A stretch of DNA of 64,000 nt. Origin: Branchiostoma floridae. Its lineage: Eukaryota > Chordata > Leptocardii > Amphioxiformes > Branchiostomatidae. How positions within the stretch are numbered: the stretch's first letter is position 1; each line of letters starts with the position of its first letter. Location: contig NC_049979.1 in NCBI RefSeq assembly GCF_000003815.2, positions 1,380,848 through 1,444,847 of the forward strand, written 5' to 3'. Both the position numbers and the translations under genes were made by a program. This document shows, in pieces, positions 26,101-34,007 of this stretch. The notes beneath the pieces are model-generated. The model had not been told where the DNA came from. It made no database searches and worked only from the letters and a program-made list of their open reading frames with translations.

Positions 26101-29100
26101 GACCTTTCCAGGGTGCAGCGGGACCTTCCCATGATGCCGTGGGAACCCGCGTCATCGGCGGGAGAATCGCAGGGAGGCGGGTCAAGAACCTGCCCGAACC
26201 GGTCATCATCACCTTTGCCCCCCTACAGGTAGCCTGGGTGTCACCTTATTCCAACTACGGTTCGCTCATCAGATTGCTTCCATGACGGTATTTAGATACT
26301 TACCTACATCTTTTACCATGGAAGCTCACCTGGGTGATGGTTAGACATCATAATGAAGTTTTAATTGATACCTTTGCTCAACACAAGCAAATGTAATTCA
26401 ACTAGGATTTTCGTTAGGTTTATTGTCTTATTCTTTCCCTAATCTTAGTTTCTATCGAGATTAGTTTAAACCATTTTCATTTCTAATTTTTTAGAATTTT
26501 CTTCCTGAAGACGTGAAGGGGGTCAGGTGTGTGTTTTGGGACTTTGAGGCCGAGGCAGGACAAGGAGCGTGGTCGACTGAAGGGTGTGAGAGCACGGGCG
26601 AGGAAAATGGACTGTACACCTGCGCCTGTAACCACCTCACCAACTTCGCGGCAATCTTTGTAAGCCCCCCATTTTACTACACGGCGATCACGCTGCAACC
26701 TTGCTGTGACTAAAATTGCAATGGCTTAAAAATATGTTGGCTGGTTGACTTCATAGTTGGAATAGTTCGATTGTAAAGTTCATTTTGTATAGTAAAGATG
26801 TTCAAAAAGGCATTTGGCAGTTCTATGCCAGTACACTATATATTCAAACATTCGCTACCTCCAAAAATGGATCCAATCAGAGGCCCTGCGTACATTTACG
26901 CTACAATTTAAATGTCAAAAGTTTTATTGAACAAGAAAATTTGAGTATTCATATTTTGGCCGATTCAATTTAATGTTTTGGGTTGTTATTTCTCCAGGAC
27001 GTGCTCGGTGCGGGTTTCGGAGAGCACGAGAGACCGCTAGAGGTCATCACTATTGTGGGGTGTGTCGTGTCCATCGTTTGCCTGGTCCTCACCTTACTCT
27101 CTTTTATCGTCACAAGGTAGATAACTACATTATCGTTTGTCTGGTCCTTACTTTACTCTCTTTTGTTGTCACAAGGTAGATAACTACTCCATCGCATGAC
27201 TGATCTTCTTGATCAATAATCGCAAATAAGTACAGTAAATGTTAATGTCTGTTAATGTCTGTTCAAAAGAGGATCACCACTCTGGATAGTTTTTTTCGCT
27301 TATTGTCAATCCATAATAATAAGTTGACTGCATAAATGCTTGGTATTCATTATGGAAGTACCATTGCCACACGTTGGAAATATTTTCTTTTTCATCCGTT
27401 TCGGAAGATGTTGTACCAGTTGTCAGTAAAGGTCATGCGTTTCTAATTCCAGGAACTACAAACGCCGCGCCAGCACAGGCCATGCCAGGAACCAGCGGCT
27501 CGTCCTCATCAACCTCTGTGTGGCTCTGCTGGCCATCCTCGTCATCTTCCTCGCTGGCATCAACCAGACGGCGTCTCCCATTGGCTGTACGGTGGTGGCC
27601 GCGTTGTTACACTACTTCCTATTGGCTGCCTTGGTGTGGATGGCGGTGGAGGCCGTTAACATATACCTCGCCGTTGTGGTAGTGTTTGACCATCACGTGT
27701 CTGAGAACTTCGTCATCAGGGCTGCAGCAGTGGCATGGGGTGAGGATTTGCTTCTTCACATATTAAGTTATAAACTACTTAAAAGAGGTGCTGAATCCCA
27801 GAAGCAGGTCTTGTTTTCTAGGGCCCGCTTTTTGTACATACATTCCTACGCGAAATCCATAATGACAACAAAGGCAAATTCGCAAGGAACAAATTACGCT
27901 CATACAGACTGTTCAAATCCACCTACAACGAAGAAGAGTACCTTAAAATTCCGAACGAACGTCAAAGATCTATTATCACCAAACTACGAATTAGCTGCCA
28001 CAAACTCCGTGTTGAATCAGGGAGGCACAACCGCACACCTCTGGAGCAAAGAATTTGTCAGTTCTGTAACCTGAACAAGGTCGAAGATGAAACCCACTTT
28101 TTATTAGATTGTAGTTTATATACACTCGGCACAAAAAGTTTGGAATATCAACTTTGGTATATCATATTTCTGTTATCTATGCATCAATTTCAATGTATTA
28201 TATATCAATAGAAAGCTTGTGCAATTTTCTTTCCTATGGTATCAAACTTATTATGATTGTAAACACATGAAACGAGCACAAGGCCCGCTTACGTGAGTGG
28301 GTCACGAAAAAAAAGTGCCCAAATTCCCCTACTTCTGTTCAACACTGCATCGTCCTGTTGATATTGGCGCGAGTGTCACTGGTTCAATCAATCCTCTTTT
28401 CACCTCACATTTTGTATACGGAACATACAAGGTTTTAGTACACTTGAATAGAGGTCATCTGCCCTTTTGATAGTTGGATGGCAGAATCAAAGCGTGGATG
28501 CGGCAAGGAGAACCGCACGCTGACAAGGCAAGAGTAACTTTCGGCATTTGGTGGTGGAGGCAGTGTCATGGTGTGGGGCGGTATAACCACCATAGGAAAA
28601 ACAAGACTCGTCATCATTCCAGGCAAATTAATGTGGTGACAAATAGGGACACCATCCTCCATCCAGTAGCAACATTCTACCTCTTCAATATTGGACCAAA
28701 TGCCATTCTGCAAGATTACAACACCAGTCCACACAGAGCAAGGACCATTGGATGCTGGAGCACAGTCTTAGGGTGGAATAGCCTTCCTACGGCTTATGGT
28801 TAGCACTCGATTGATCACCTCTTGCCATGGTTCAGATTTTTTGCTTAATAGTAGATTTGATTGACATGTCCTGTTTATTCAACTTACCTTCATTCACAAG
28901 TCAATACTGACGGTAAAAAATGAGCAGCATGGAGTGATTGACTTTAGTAGGGTAACTTTGGCACTTTATCTTTGTGACCCACTGAACGTAAGCAGGCCTG
29001 GTGCTCGTTCCATGAATTTACACTCATAAAATACTCTACTCAGATATGCTAAAAAGAAACTTGGATGTTCTGTATACCAAACGTTAGGTGATAAAAGGAT

Positions 29101-31402
29101 TGATTGAATCATTGTCACCCGCGGCAACAACGGTTGAACCAGACGATACGGTTTTGAACAGAAACGGGGGAATTTGGGCACTTTTTTTTCTTGACCCACT
29201 CATGTTAGCAGGCCTAGTGTATGTTCCATGAGTTAACAATGATAATGAGTTTGATACCATTGGAAAGAAAATCATGCAAGCTTTCTATAGATATATAATA
29301 CATTGAAATTGATGCAGAAACAACATAAATATGATCAACCGAAGTTGATATTCCAAACTTTTTGTGCTGAGTGTATTCTTTTTAGCTATATTATAGGAAA
29401 GTTCCCTCGCTTTGAATATTTGTCTAGTGTTGAAAAATTCATTTTTCTTATGAGTTTTGATCAGACGATATTATACCAACACATCTCTAGCTACATATTT
29501 AACATTACTAAGAAACGAGAAGAAGTCGAACAAATATATTAGACTAGATTTAGAATCTATGTTTTAGATTAGTATTAGAAACCATGTCTACTGTATTACT
29601 ACCCTTTGTATCAATATGCCTATACTTAGCCCGATAGGGCATGAATGTGCAATAAAGGCTATTATTATTATTACTATTATTATTATTAAAATTCAAAACG
29701 CTTCCAAAAAGCGATACTTAACCTAAAACACATCCCTAACAAGCGTGTTAAGATTACTTGAACTTGAACACTCAACAGCTCCGAACGCATTCTCGAGTGC
29801 ATTCATGTTGGTAAAGGTAACAAAAAATTTTAAAAGCATGTAGGGTATGCCATGCGCCAGAAACATTGTTCATTTTGTGAACTAGGTGATGTGGCCTGTG
29901 ACATGTGACTTCATTAAAATTGGTCAACGGAGACAGCGAACAGTGGACTTGCTAGTTTCTGTTAAATTTAGCCCGTGTCGTTACCCGGCCCTCAGAAAAG
30001 TTATTATTTCAGCTAGTATGCTTTCATTTCATGTTTTTCCAGGCTTTCCCCTTGTCGCCACGGTGCTGACTGTGGGACCCTCGAGTCTCTACCAATACAG
30101 GATGAAGAACAAGTGAGTTATATACTAAAAGACATCCTCATAATGATCACTTCTTACTTTGAAATTCGTATTTCTACTTCTTGTGGAAATGTCATCCTAA
30201 TAATCGTTACTTCGAGATCCTGTTACATAGCAAGTTGGTTTTGCAATTTGCATCCATTCTCACCTGTACTAGTGACCACCTTGTTGATACATAGTCTATG
30301 ATCTCTGCAAAATGGCCACCAGGTCATTGTGGTCTCTGTTAATTGGCCCTTTTGGATATAATTTTAAAGAGTACAGAATCAGCTTTAAAAATGGAATTTA
30401 TGAAATTTGAAAAATATTTCATGGAAGTTATGCAGCCTGTCTCTCATTTCTCGAGCCATTGTTTGGCCTGCTCATTATGTTGGATCGGTCCATGAGTATC
30501 TAGAATGACAGATAGCGGCAGGAAAGCAAAGCTTTATAAAACGTTTTCTTTTCTCTATTGTTTTTGCTTCCAGTTGCTGGTTGGCACAGACACCCCTGAT
30601 CTATGCCTTCCTGCTCCCAGCGGGTCTCATCCTGCTGTTCAACCTGATGGTCTTCGTCATCGTCATGTGCAAACTGGTGCGGGACGAGAGGGAACTCAAA
30701 CAGCTCAGAGGTGGATATGAGCGACATTCTGGGGTTTTATTTCAAAATCAGTCGAAAATGAATGCGCGTGTGTATTTCATCCGTAAAATGTAAGCTTGCT
30801 GCATTTGGCCTCAAAAACAATCAAATCCATTCAAAGAGATCTACTAATACAACATCAGTCATCAGTCATGTTCGTGGACTTAAGTAAAATATCTAACTAG
30901 TGATCATATTCTTGAGAAGGACTTTTGATCTTCAGAATGACTTTTGCTGTGTGTTGGTCTTAAGGTACCTGGCGGAATAAGGAGAGTTGATATTTTATGT
31001 GCAGGTGCTAAGGTCCAAGAGGCAGACCGTTACTGGATAACCCGCCAGATCCGCCGAGCCTTCAGCATCATGGCTCTGTTTGGTCTCACCTGGCTGTTCG
31101 GCTTCTTCGTCATCACCGACGCGCGCGCAGTGTTCGCCTACCTGTTCTGCCTCTTCAACACCCTCCAGGGCCTCTTCATCTTCATCTTCCACTGCGTGAT
31201 GCGAGAGGACATGAAGAAGTGGTGGAGGAAGCTGAGAGACATGGCGGCACCGTGCAGCTACAGGGGAGAGAAGAAGCGTGGTCTGTACGATGTCAGTGGG
31301 AGAAGAACGTCGTTGTCTTCCACTGTACAAACGTCACAGACAACGCTTGTACGGCTGAGCTCTCTCTCATATAATAGCCCACCTGATGGCGAGCCAATGT
31401 AG
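5106..31402 (+). CDS. Adhesion GPCR with CUB/LDLa/SRCR/EGF/SEA/HormR/GAIN ectodomain (39 coding exons)
   Basis: A surface receptor of the adhesion GPCR class, assembled here from GT-AG exons. Exons: 5106-5413, 5675-5802, 6162-6278, 6528-6908, 8107-8310, 8710-8835, 9258-9461, 10423-10548, 10833-11052, 11207-11331, 11799-12018, 12167-12285, 12746-12980, 15303-15418, 15847-16060, 17019-17143, 17534-17759, 18057-18187, 18619-18844, 19005-19137, 19565-19799, 19910-20028, 20754-20870, 21300-21406, 21665-21723, 22545-22711, 23109-23222, 23617-23723, 24172-gap, 24522-24616, 25053-25180, 25479-25640, 26032-26228, 26495-26659, 26998-27116, 27453-27739, 30043-30112, 30574-30710, 31005-31402. Summed coding length is about 6.6 kb. 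Phases agree at every junction except after exon 20 (19005-19137), which is one base off. The start is ATG at 5106, followed by a hydrophobic leader. The 7TM signatures are clear. A split into two genes is possible but the continuous phases argue against it. The ligand is unknown. Confidence 0.85.
6082..6108 (+). repeat. (AG)n microsatellite
   Basis: About 13 AG units in the intron before the LDLa exon. Confidence 0.95.
6162..6278 (+). CDS. Exon 3: LDL-receptor class A repeat
   Basis: A phase 1-1 exon of 117 bases between a clean TTCAG acceptor and a GTAAG donor. It encodes [27 protein letters not shown] and RCHY. The CDGxxxCxDxSDE calcium-binding cage of LDLa modules is intact. The count of six cysteines is not fully met in this exon alone, so the fold may be a shortened LDLa. 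Confidence 0.8.
6528..6908 (+). CDS. Exon 4: divergent CUB-like domain in a single exon
   Basis: A 127-codon phase 1-1 exon that, unlike the other CUBs, is not split. It has six cysteines, an aromatic patch (GYWWWCSNW), a CUB-like IYVCDGDD turn and a closing beta-strand pattern ([18 protein letters not shown]). The family call rests on the DGD turn and strand pattern and is inference. Confidence 0.6.
7082..7690. mobile_element. Foldback element with about 200-base inverted repeats
   Basis: The left arm (7082 to about 7290) begins AAATACCACAAACGACCAC and includes TTTAAAAAACGCAGCAAGTC. The right arm (about 7490-7690) is its reverse complement and ends GTGGTCGTTTGTGGTATTT. Arm tips are small tandem arrays of ACCACAAACG and the left tip has one more unit. 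No transposase is present and no clear target duplication was found. It lies in the intron before SRCR 1. Confidence 0.85.
8107..8835 (+). CDS. Exons 5-6: SRCR domain 1
   Basis: Exon 5 (8107-8310) gives [33 protein letters not shown] and HFGQG. Exon 6 (8710-8835) gives [38 protein letters not shown]. These are the standard markers of a group B scavenger receptor cysteine-rich domain. The intron lies after GQG in phase 1, a common position for two-exon SRCR domains. Confidence 0.92.
8565..8632 (+). repeat. (TTCTA)n-like pentanucleotide repeat
   Basis: Imperfect runs of CTATT/TTCTA in the intron within SRCR 1. Confidence 0.85.
9258..10548 (+). CDS. Exons 7-8: SRCR domain 2
   Basis: Exon 7 (9258-9461) encodes [29 protein letters not shown] and [11 protein letters not shown]. 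Exon 8 (10423-10548) encodes [38 protein letters not shown]. The exon lengths (204 and 126) equal those of SRCR 1, so this is a tandem duplicate. The intron between the halves carries a dead non-LTR retrotransposon fragment. Confidence 0.92.
9640..10100 (+). mobile_element. 3' fragment of a non-LTR retrotransposon ORF
   Basis: Encodes [30 protein letters not shown] and [16 protein letters not shown], then a stop, then [20 protein letters not shown] in another frame. This is the region just after the reverse transcriptase fingers in LINE ORF2. Frameshifts and stops show it is dead. Confidence 0.8.
10833..11331 (+). CDS. Exons 9-10: CUB domain after the SRCR pair
   Basis: Exon 9 is 10833-11052 and exon 10 is 11207-11331. 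The usual CGG opening is degenerate ([11 protein letters not shown]), then [21 protein letters not shown] and FLDIYD follow. Exon 10 has [33 protein letters not shown]. The intron contains a (TA)n run. The acceptor ACACAAG is short of pyrimidines, so the 5' edge is less certain. Confidence 0.8.
11108..11168. repeat. (TA)n microsatellite
   Basis: About 30 TA units between the two halves of a CUB domain. Confidence 0.97.
11799..12285 (+). CDS. Exons 11-12: CUB domain
   Basis: Exon 11 (11799-12018) encodes [27 protein letters not shown] and [14 protein letters not shown]. Exon 12 (12167-12285) encodes [20 protein letters not shown] and GFQFSYRSQ. The second half carries an extra Cys (STCNS) not seen in sister copies and could pair with the lone Cys after DGSDY. 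Confidence 0.85.
12746..15418 (+). CDS. Exons 13-14: CUB domain split by a transposon-filled intron
   Basis: Exon 13 (12746-12980) encodes [32 protein letters not shown] and [17 protein letters not shown]. Exon 14 (15303-15418) encodes [20 protein letters not shown] and AQGFQLSY. The 2.3 kb intron holds a retrotransposon 3' end (about 13030-13990) and a nested MITE (14135-15245) whose last base is only 57 bases before the exon 14 acceptor. Confidence 0.85.
13030..13990 (+). mobile_element. 3' end of a non-LTR retrotransposon
   Basis: Encodes [36 protein letters not shown] and, after frame breaks, [17 protein letters not shown] and [14 protein letters not shown]. The text then runs to an imperfect TTTGATTTGATTTGA tail near 14010. 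This is the C-terminal part of a LINE ORF2 plus 3' UTR, inactive. Confidence 0.75.
14135..15245. mobile_element. MITE with TACTGTAAATGCA ends, carrying a nested second MITE
   Basis: It starts TACTGTAAATGCATTTAAGT at 14135 and ends TTCTGCATTTACAGTA at 15245. The left 135 bases match the intact copy at 63124-63335. The middle is replaced by another element (about 14272-15226). The TA at each tip suggests a Tc1/mariner-type target, which is inference. Confidence 0.8.
14272..15226. mobile_element. piggyBac-like MITE nested in the host MITE
   Basis: It begins at a TTAA (14272-14275) with CCTCAAACCACCGTATGGGG and ends TGACCCCATACGG...CGGTGGTTTGG. It contains three copies of a GGGGTCA/TGACCCC palindrome at 14293, 14470 and 15169, as does the related element at 33059-34007. 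The right TTAA is missing along with part of the host MITE, so a deletion followed insertion. Confidence 0.65.
15847..17143 (+). CDS. Exons 15-16: CUB domain
   Basis: Exon 15 (15847-16060) encodes [37 protein letters not shown]. Exon 16 (17019-17143) starts [12 protein letters not shown], diverging from the LTGS opening of its sisters, then [25 protein letters not shown]. Phases are 1-2-1 as in the rest of the array. Confidence 0.82.
17534..18187 (+). CDS. Exons 17-18: CUB domain
   Basis: Exon 17 (17534-17759) encodes [44 protein letters not shown]. Exon 18 (18057-18187) encodes [20 protein letters not shown] and QGFQFSY. The first half has two neighbouring cysteines (PCGC) where the sister copies have one. 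Confidence 0.85.
18619..19137 (+). CDS. Exons 19-20: CUB domain with a 1-base frame error
   Basis: Exon 19 (18619-18844) encodes [47 protein letters not shown]. Exon 20 (19005-19137) encodes [20 protein letters not shown] and ends TTCCAGTTTCCTACACAAGT, where the sister exons read TTCCAGTTCTCCTACACAAGT. The missing base breaks the frame just before the donor: exon 20 is 133 bases and ends in phase 0 instead of phase 1. Skipping exons 19 and 20 together would restore phase 1. It may be a sequencing error, a null allele or a skipped exon pair. Confidence 0.75.
19565..20028 (+). CDS. Exons 21-22: last CUB domain
   Basis: Exon 21 (19565-19799) encodes [27 protein letters not shown] and [17 protein letters not shown]. 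Exon 22 (19910-20028) encodes [20 protein letters not shown] and SQGFQFSY. The lone Cys after DGA is replaced by Arg, as it is by Ser in CUB 1, so first and last members of the array both lack it. Confidence 0.85.
20754..20870 (+). CDS. Exon 23: EGF-like domain
   Basis: A 117-base phase 1-1 exon encoding [29 protein letters not shown]. Six cysteines in EGF spacing and the CxCxxGFxGxxC end are present. It marks the switch from the CUB array to the membrane-proximal modules. Confidence 0.9.
21300..22711 (+). CDS. Exons 24-26: SEA domain with a GS autoproteolysis motif
   Basis: Exons 21300-21406, 21665-21723 and 22545-22711. The translation runs [38 protein letters not shown], then [17 protein letters not shown]. 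In SEA domains self-cleavage occurs at a G/S bond within a GSVVV-like strand, and GSVIA here fits. In vertebrates ADGRF5 joins a SEA to a GAIN domain, so this neighbourhood supports the adhesion GPCR reading. Cleavage itself is inference. Confidence 0.8.
23109..23723 (+). CDS. Exons 27-28: hormone-receptor-like (HormR) domain
   Basis: Exon 27 (23109-23222) encodes [19 protein letters not shown] and AERCNSS. Exon 28 (23617-23723) encodes [19 protein letters not shown] and LLTCEIDL. Four cysteines with a Trp (AVWDPP) between the last two match the HormR module that often precedes GAIN in adhesion GPCRs. Only one Trp is seen, so the family call is moderate. Confidence 0.65.
23310..23575 (-). mobile_element. 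Degenerate SINE, same family as 35630-35888
   Basis: Shares GGTGGTGCTCATATCCATTT/CCCTTGGGCCA, AAGCAGAGAAAGCATCATGT and CACCCTACCATTTC blocks with the copy at 35630-35888. It lies in the intron of the HormR exons. Confidence 0.6.
24172..26228 (+). CDS. Exons 29-33: GAIN domain, broken by an assembly gap
   Basis: Exons 24172-24312 (runs into the gap), 24522-24616, 25053-25180, 25479-25640 and 26032-26228. They encode the helical subdomain ([25 protein letters not shown]-type helices, [19 protein letters not shown]) and then the beta subdomain ([32 protein letters not shown]). Exon 33 holds a direct repeat encoding [14 protein letters not shown]. The 3' end of exon 29 and its donor lie in the gap, so a few residues are unknown. 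Confidence 0.85.
24313..24412. other. Assembly gap (100 N) inside the GAIN-coding region
   Basis: Exactly 100 N, a conventional unknown-size gap. It cuts the end of exon 29. Confidence 0.99.
26495..26659 (+). CDS. Exon 34: GPS autoproteolysis motif
   Basis: A 55-codon phase 0-0 exon with the full GPS signature: [31 protein letters not shown]. Adhesion GPCRs self-cleave between Leu and Thr of HL/T, which leaves TNFAAIF as the tethered agonist at the new N-terminus. All four GPS cysteines and both tryptophans are present, so cleavage competence is likely. Confidence 0.95.
26998..31402 (+). CDS. Exons 35-39: seven-transmembrane region and cytoplasmic tail
   Basis: TM1 ([19 protein letters not shown]) is in exon 35 (26998-27116). 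TM2-3 are in exon 36 (27453-27739), with [19 protein letters not shown] and the TM3 Cys/WM signature ([25 protein letters not shown]). TM4 spans exons 36-37 (30043-30112). TM5 is in exon 38 (30574-30710) and ECL2 has NNCWL for the disulfide. TM6-7 are in exon 39 (31005-31402), with [13 protein letters not shown] and [20 protein letters not shown]. This matches adhesion (class B2) receptors. The tail is about 70 residues, basic then Ser/Thr rich, and ends in TAG at 31400-31402. Confidence 0.93.
27840..29690 (+). mobile_element. Dead non-LTR retrotransposon 3' end, split by a Tc1-like element
   Basis: Part 1 (27840-28118) encodes [39 protein letters not shown] and [19 protein letters not shown], a Cys/His knuckle typical of the C-terminus of LINE ORF2. 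After the inserted element, 29376-29542 continues with [20 protein letters not shown], then a stop, AATAAAGG and a (TTA)n tail at about 29658-29690. It lies in the intron between TM3 and TM4. Confidence 0.8.
28121..29375. mobile_element. Tc1/mariner-type transposon, degenerate, with about 200-base inverted repeats
   Basis: Ends are TACACTCGGCACAAAAAGTT and AACTTTTTGTGCTGAGTGTA with TA at both tips. The interior (28540-28760) encodes [20 protein letters not shown] in shifted frames, matching the SVMVWG block of Tc1-type transposases. Frameshifts make it non-autonomous. A partial third arm copy lies at 28945-29010. Confidence 0.8.
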
Positions 31403-32500
31403 TAACATTCATGTCTATTTTTAGGGAGACTGTCTTGGGATTGGAAAGACTGTGTTAAAAACCTGATGGTGAGCCGCTGTAGTAACATTCAAGTCCATTG
31501 TTCAGGATACTGGAAAGATGGTGTTAAAAAGAATTTATATTGCATTTCACATATATGAGGACAATGAGAAACAAGTAATACACTAGAACAAACCAAAATC
31601 ACATACCACGCAATCAATGATACATAAACGTATTTTTTATCAAAGAAAAACTAAACGGAATGCACAACATGTAAATGAATTCATTTTTACGCAGATAAAC
31701 TGAGAAAAAGATCTAACAATCATATATTAATGGGCATTAATCTATTGAAACGAAAGCATATAAAGCAAATCCAGATTCCTATATTATCAATATTCGTAAG
31801 ATTTTATGTACACCGTTTTATATATAATTAGATCTACTGTTTTCCATACACTGGTTCCTTTGTACATTGGACTGACATATGGCGGACAGGTCGCTGCGTC
31901 TGCTACATTTTGCAGTACCAAGGTGTGAGAAGGAGTTTAGCTTTAAACTAATGAATGGTAGTGTCATTTGAAATAAGAGCGGTCATTTCTATTATTATAT
32001 ATCTATTATTGTCTCATTGTACCAAATTACATTGCATACTTGGAACAACTGTAATGTTACGCGGACACATGGTTGTTGCATATATTACGAATACTCAAGA
32101 ATTAAGTATTGACATATTTATAGAGCTTCCAAACAAGGAAACATTGGAAATACTTTTAAGGATGGCAACATTATCTGTGTCCAATTACGAGTGTATTTTT
32201 TCGTAGGAATCCCGTAATTCAAGAGTTTTTTTAACGGATAAAACAACTAAATAAGGAATATATTACAGAAAATACATATATAGGATCAGACAGGCCTAAC
32301 TGCATAACCTGTATAAGTCCGTACATGTTAAAGACAACATACATTTTGTGGCAGATTGTACATTATATTATATGAAAAATCGAAAATCGTTGTGTAAATC
32401 TATGCAATTAGAAAAGACCAAAATGAACGTGTAATTTGTGGTTCAAAGCTGCTGCATATGAGTTTTGAAAATGTGTTGTTAACGTTAGTCCTTGCTAATC

Positions 32501-32506
32501 AATAAA
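32501..32506 (+). terminator. Candidate poly(A) signal of the GPCR gene
   Basis: AATAAA about 1.1 kb after the stop codon. A closer variant hexamer could be used instead. Confidence 0.3.
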
Positions 32507-33058
32507 TGAGGGAATTAGAACCAGAAACTTTGTATGTGTGTGTGTGTGTGTGCCTGTCGGTGTGTTTCCTAATTTTTGGTCCGATATTTGGTTCTTGGGT
32601 TGGTGGGTTGGCAAGGCAAATGTCAAGGCCAATTTTGCGCTCCCTGGTATGTGACCTTATTACTGCAGCAGAACTTCCTTTTCCCTATCTTTTGTCATGC
32701 AGCTGGACGTGCAAGGTCTTAAAGACTTCGTAGCAAACGATATAAAAGGCAACGGGGTGTAAACAACCCGCTCAATGTTTTAATATTCAAGCTGGCACGC
32801 TGGTTCAAGCAATCAATATACACATGTATTAAGCATACAAAGAAAACACATCAAAATATTTCATTAGATCTTCTATGATCGATCTGTTTTGTTTGTTTTT
32901 AGGCCACTCTGGTCAATGTTATGGATGACGTCCTCTGGAGACCCCAAAACTGATTTGCTCCGGCGAAAAAAAAGAAAACCCAGCAAAAATAAAATGTGCT
33001 GCTAAACATCCCTCAGACCATCCTTTCCCATGCTTGGTTTGTCTTATGCTCACCTTCT

Positions 33059-34007
33059 TTAACCCTCATCCGACCGTATGGGGTCATTTTTGACCCCAGG
33101 CGTATATTTTAATCTGCCACAGCAACATTTTTCATCAGAGAAAAAATTCCTTCCATGAATTTGTTTGTATACATGTCTTACAACATCTACCAATTTTTCA
33201 CCGAGCTTTGCCCATTATTGTATAAGCTATACTTGAAAGTTTGTGTCTTGTTCGGTGGGGTCAAAAATGACCCCAGCCAATTATGAATCATTAATTACAT
33301 AAATATCAAGATATTTCAATAAAATAAAAGGCATTCCTCATTATTGCTATTGCAGCAACAGGTTATAGTTGCTTAGATGAGTAAGCACCAAATATTTTGA
33401 AAGAAATTTAGTATTTTAGTGTAAAACACAGTTTTTCGACATTCTGCATAAATTATGATAATACGCACTAATTACCTATGCTAATGAAAGTGAAAATGTT
33501 TCTAATTAATTAAAAAACAATATATGGACAGAATGTGCAGAAGGAACCTACAAGAAAGATCTTTGCGGGAAAATAGACAACAGTTATTGTATGTATGTGT
33601 TTAGATGGCGGAATATGGTGCATAATTAAGTAATAAATTCGTTACTTTTCACAAATATTGTATTTTTTCTTGTTAAATAACATTATTATGCTATCAGCAT
33701 TATTGCATCACCACAATTATTGTATAGAAATTGATAAAACAAAACATTGTTTAAGTAAGTTTAGTATGGTAGATTTTCAGAGCAAATGTGGGTTTTCCTC
33801 ATTTTCTGCATAAATTATGATAATGAGTAATAACTACTGACACCAAAACTTGTCAAAATATTTTTCATAGGTTAGTTAAACATCAACTACATAGAAATGA
33901 CAAAATAAACCAGCAGAAATATGTCTATGAGCAAAACAAAATGGGGTCAAAAATGACCCCATACGGTCAGATTCGTCGTAAAAATGGAACGGTCGGATGA
34001 GGGTTAA
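33059..34007. mobile_element. piggyBac-like MITE with TTAA target duplications
   Basis: TTAA at 33059-33062 and 34004-34007 flank the inverted ends CCCTCATCCGACCG and CGGTCGGATGAGGG. piggyBac elements insert at TTAA and begin with CCC. The interior has no transposase. It carries three GGGGTCA/TGACCCC palindromes at 33080, 33257 and 33943. The host sequence around it resembles the unoccupied text at 9611-9676. Confidence 0.85.

Noticed and set aside
27453-28074. Read-through of the TM2-3 exon into the intron to a stop at 28074
   Set aside because: A good GTGAGG donor at 27740 and a phase-matched TM4 exon at 30043 explain the end. The extension reads LINE sequence in the wrong frame.
32506-32733. 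Frame encoding VCVCVCLSVC
   Set aside because: Created by the (TG)n microsatellite.
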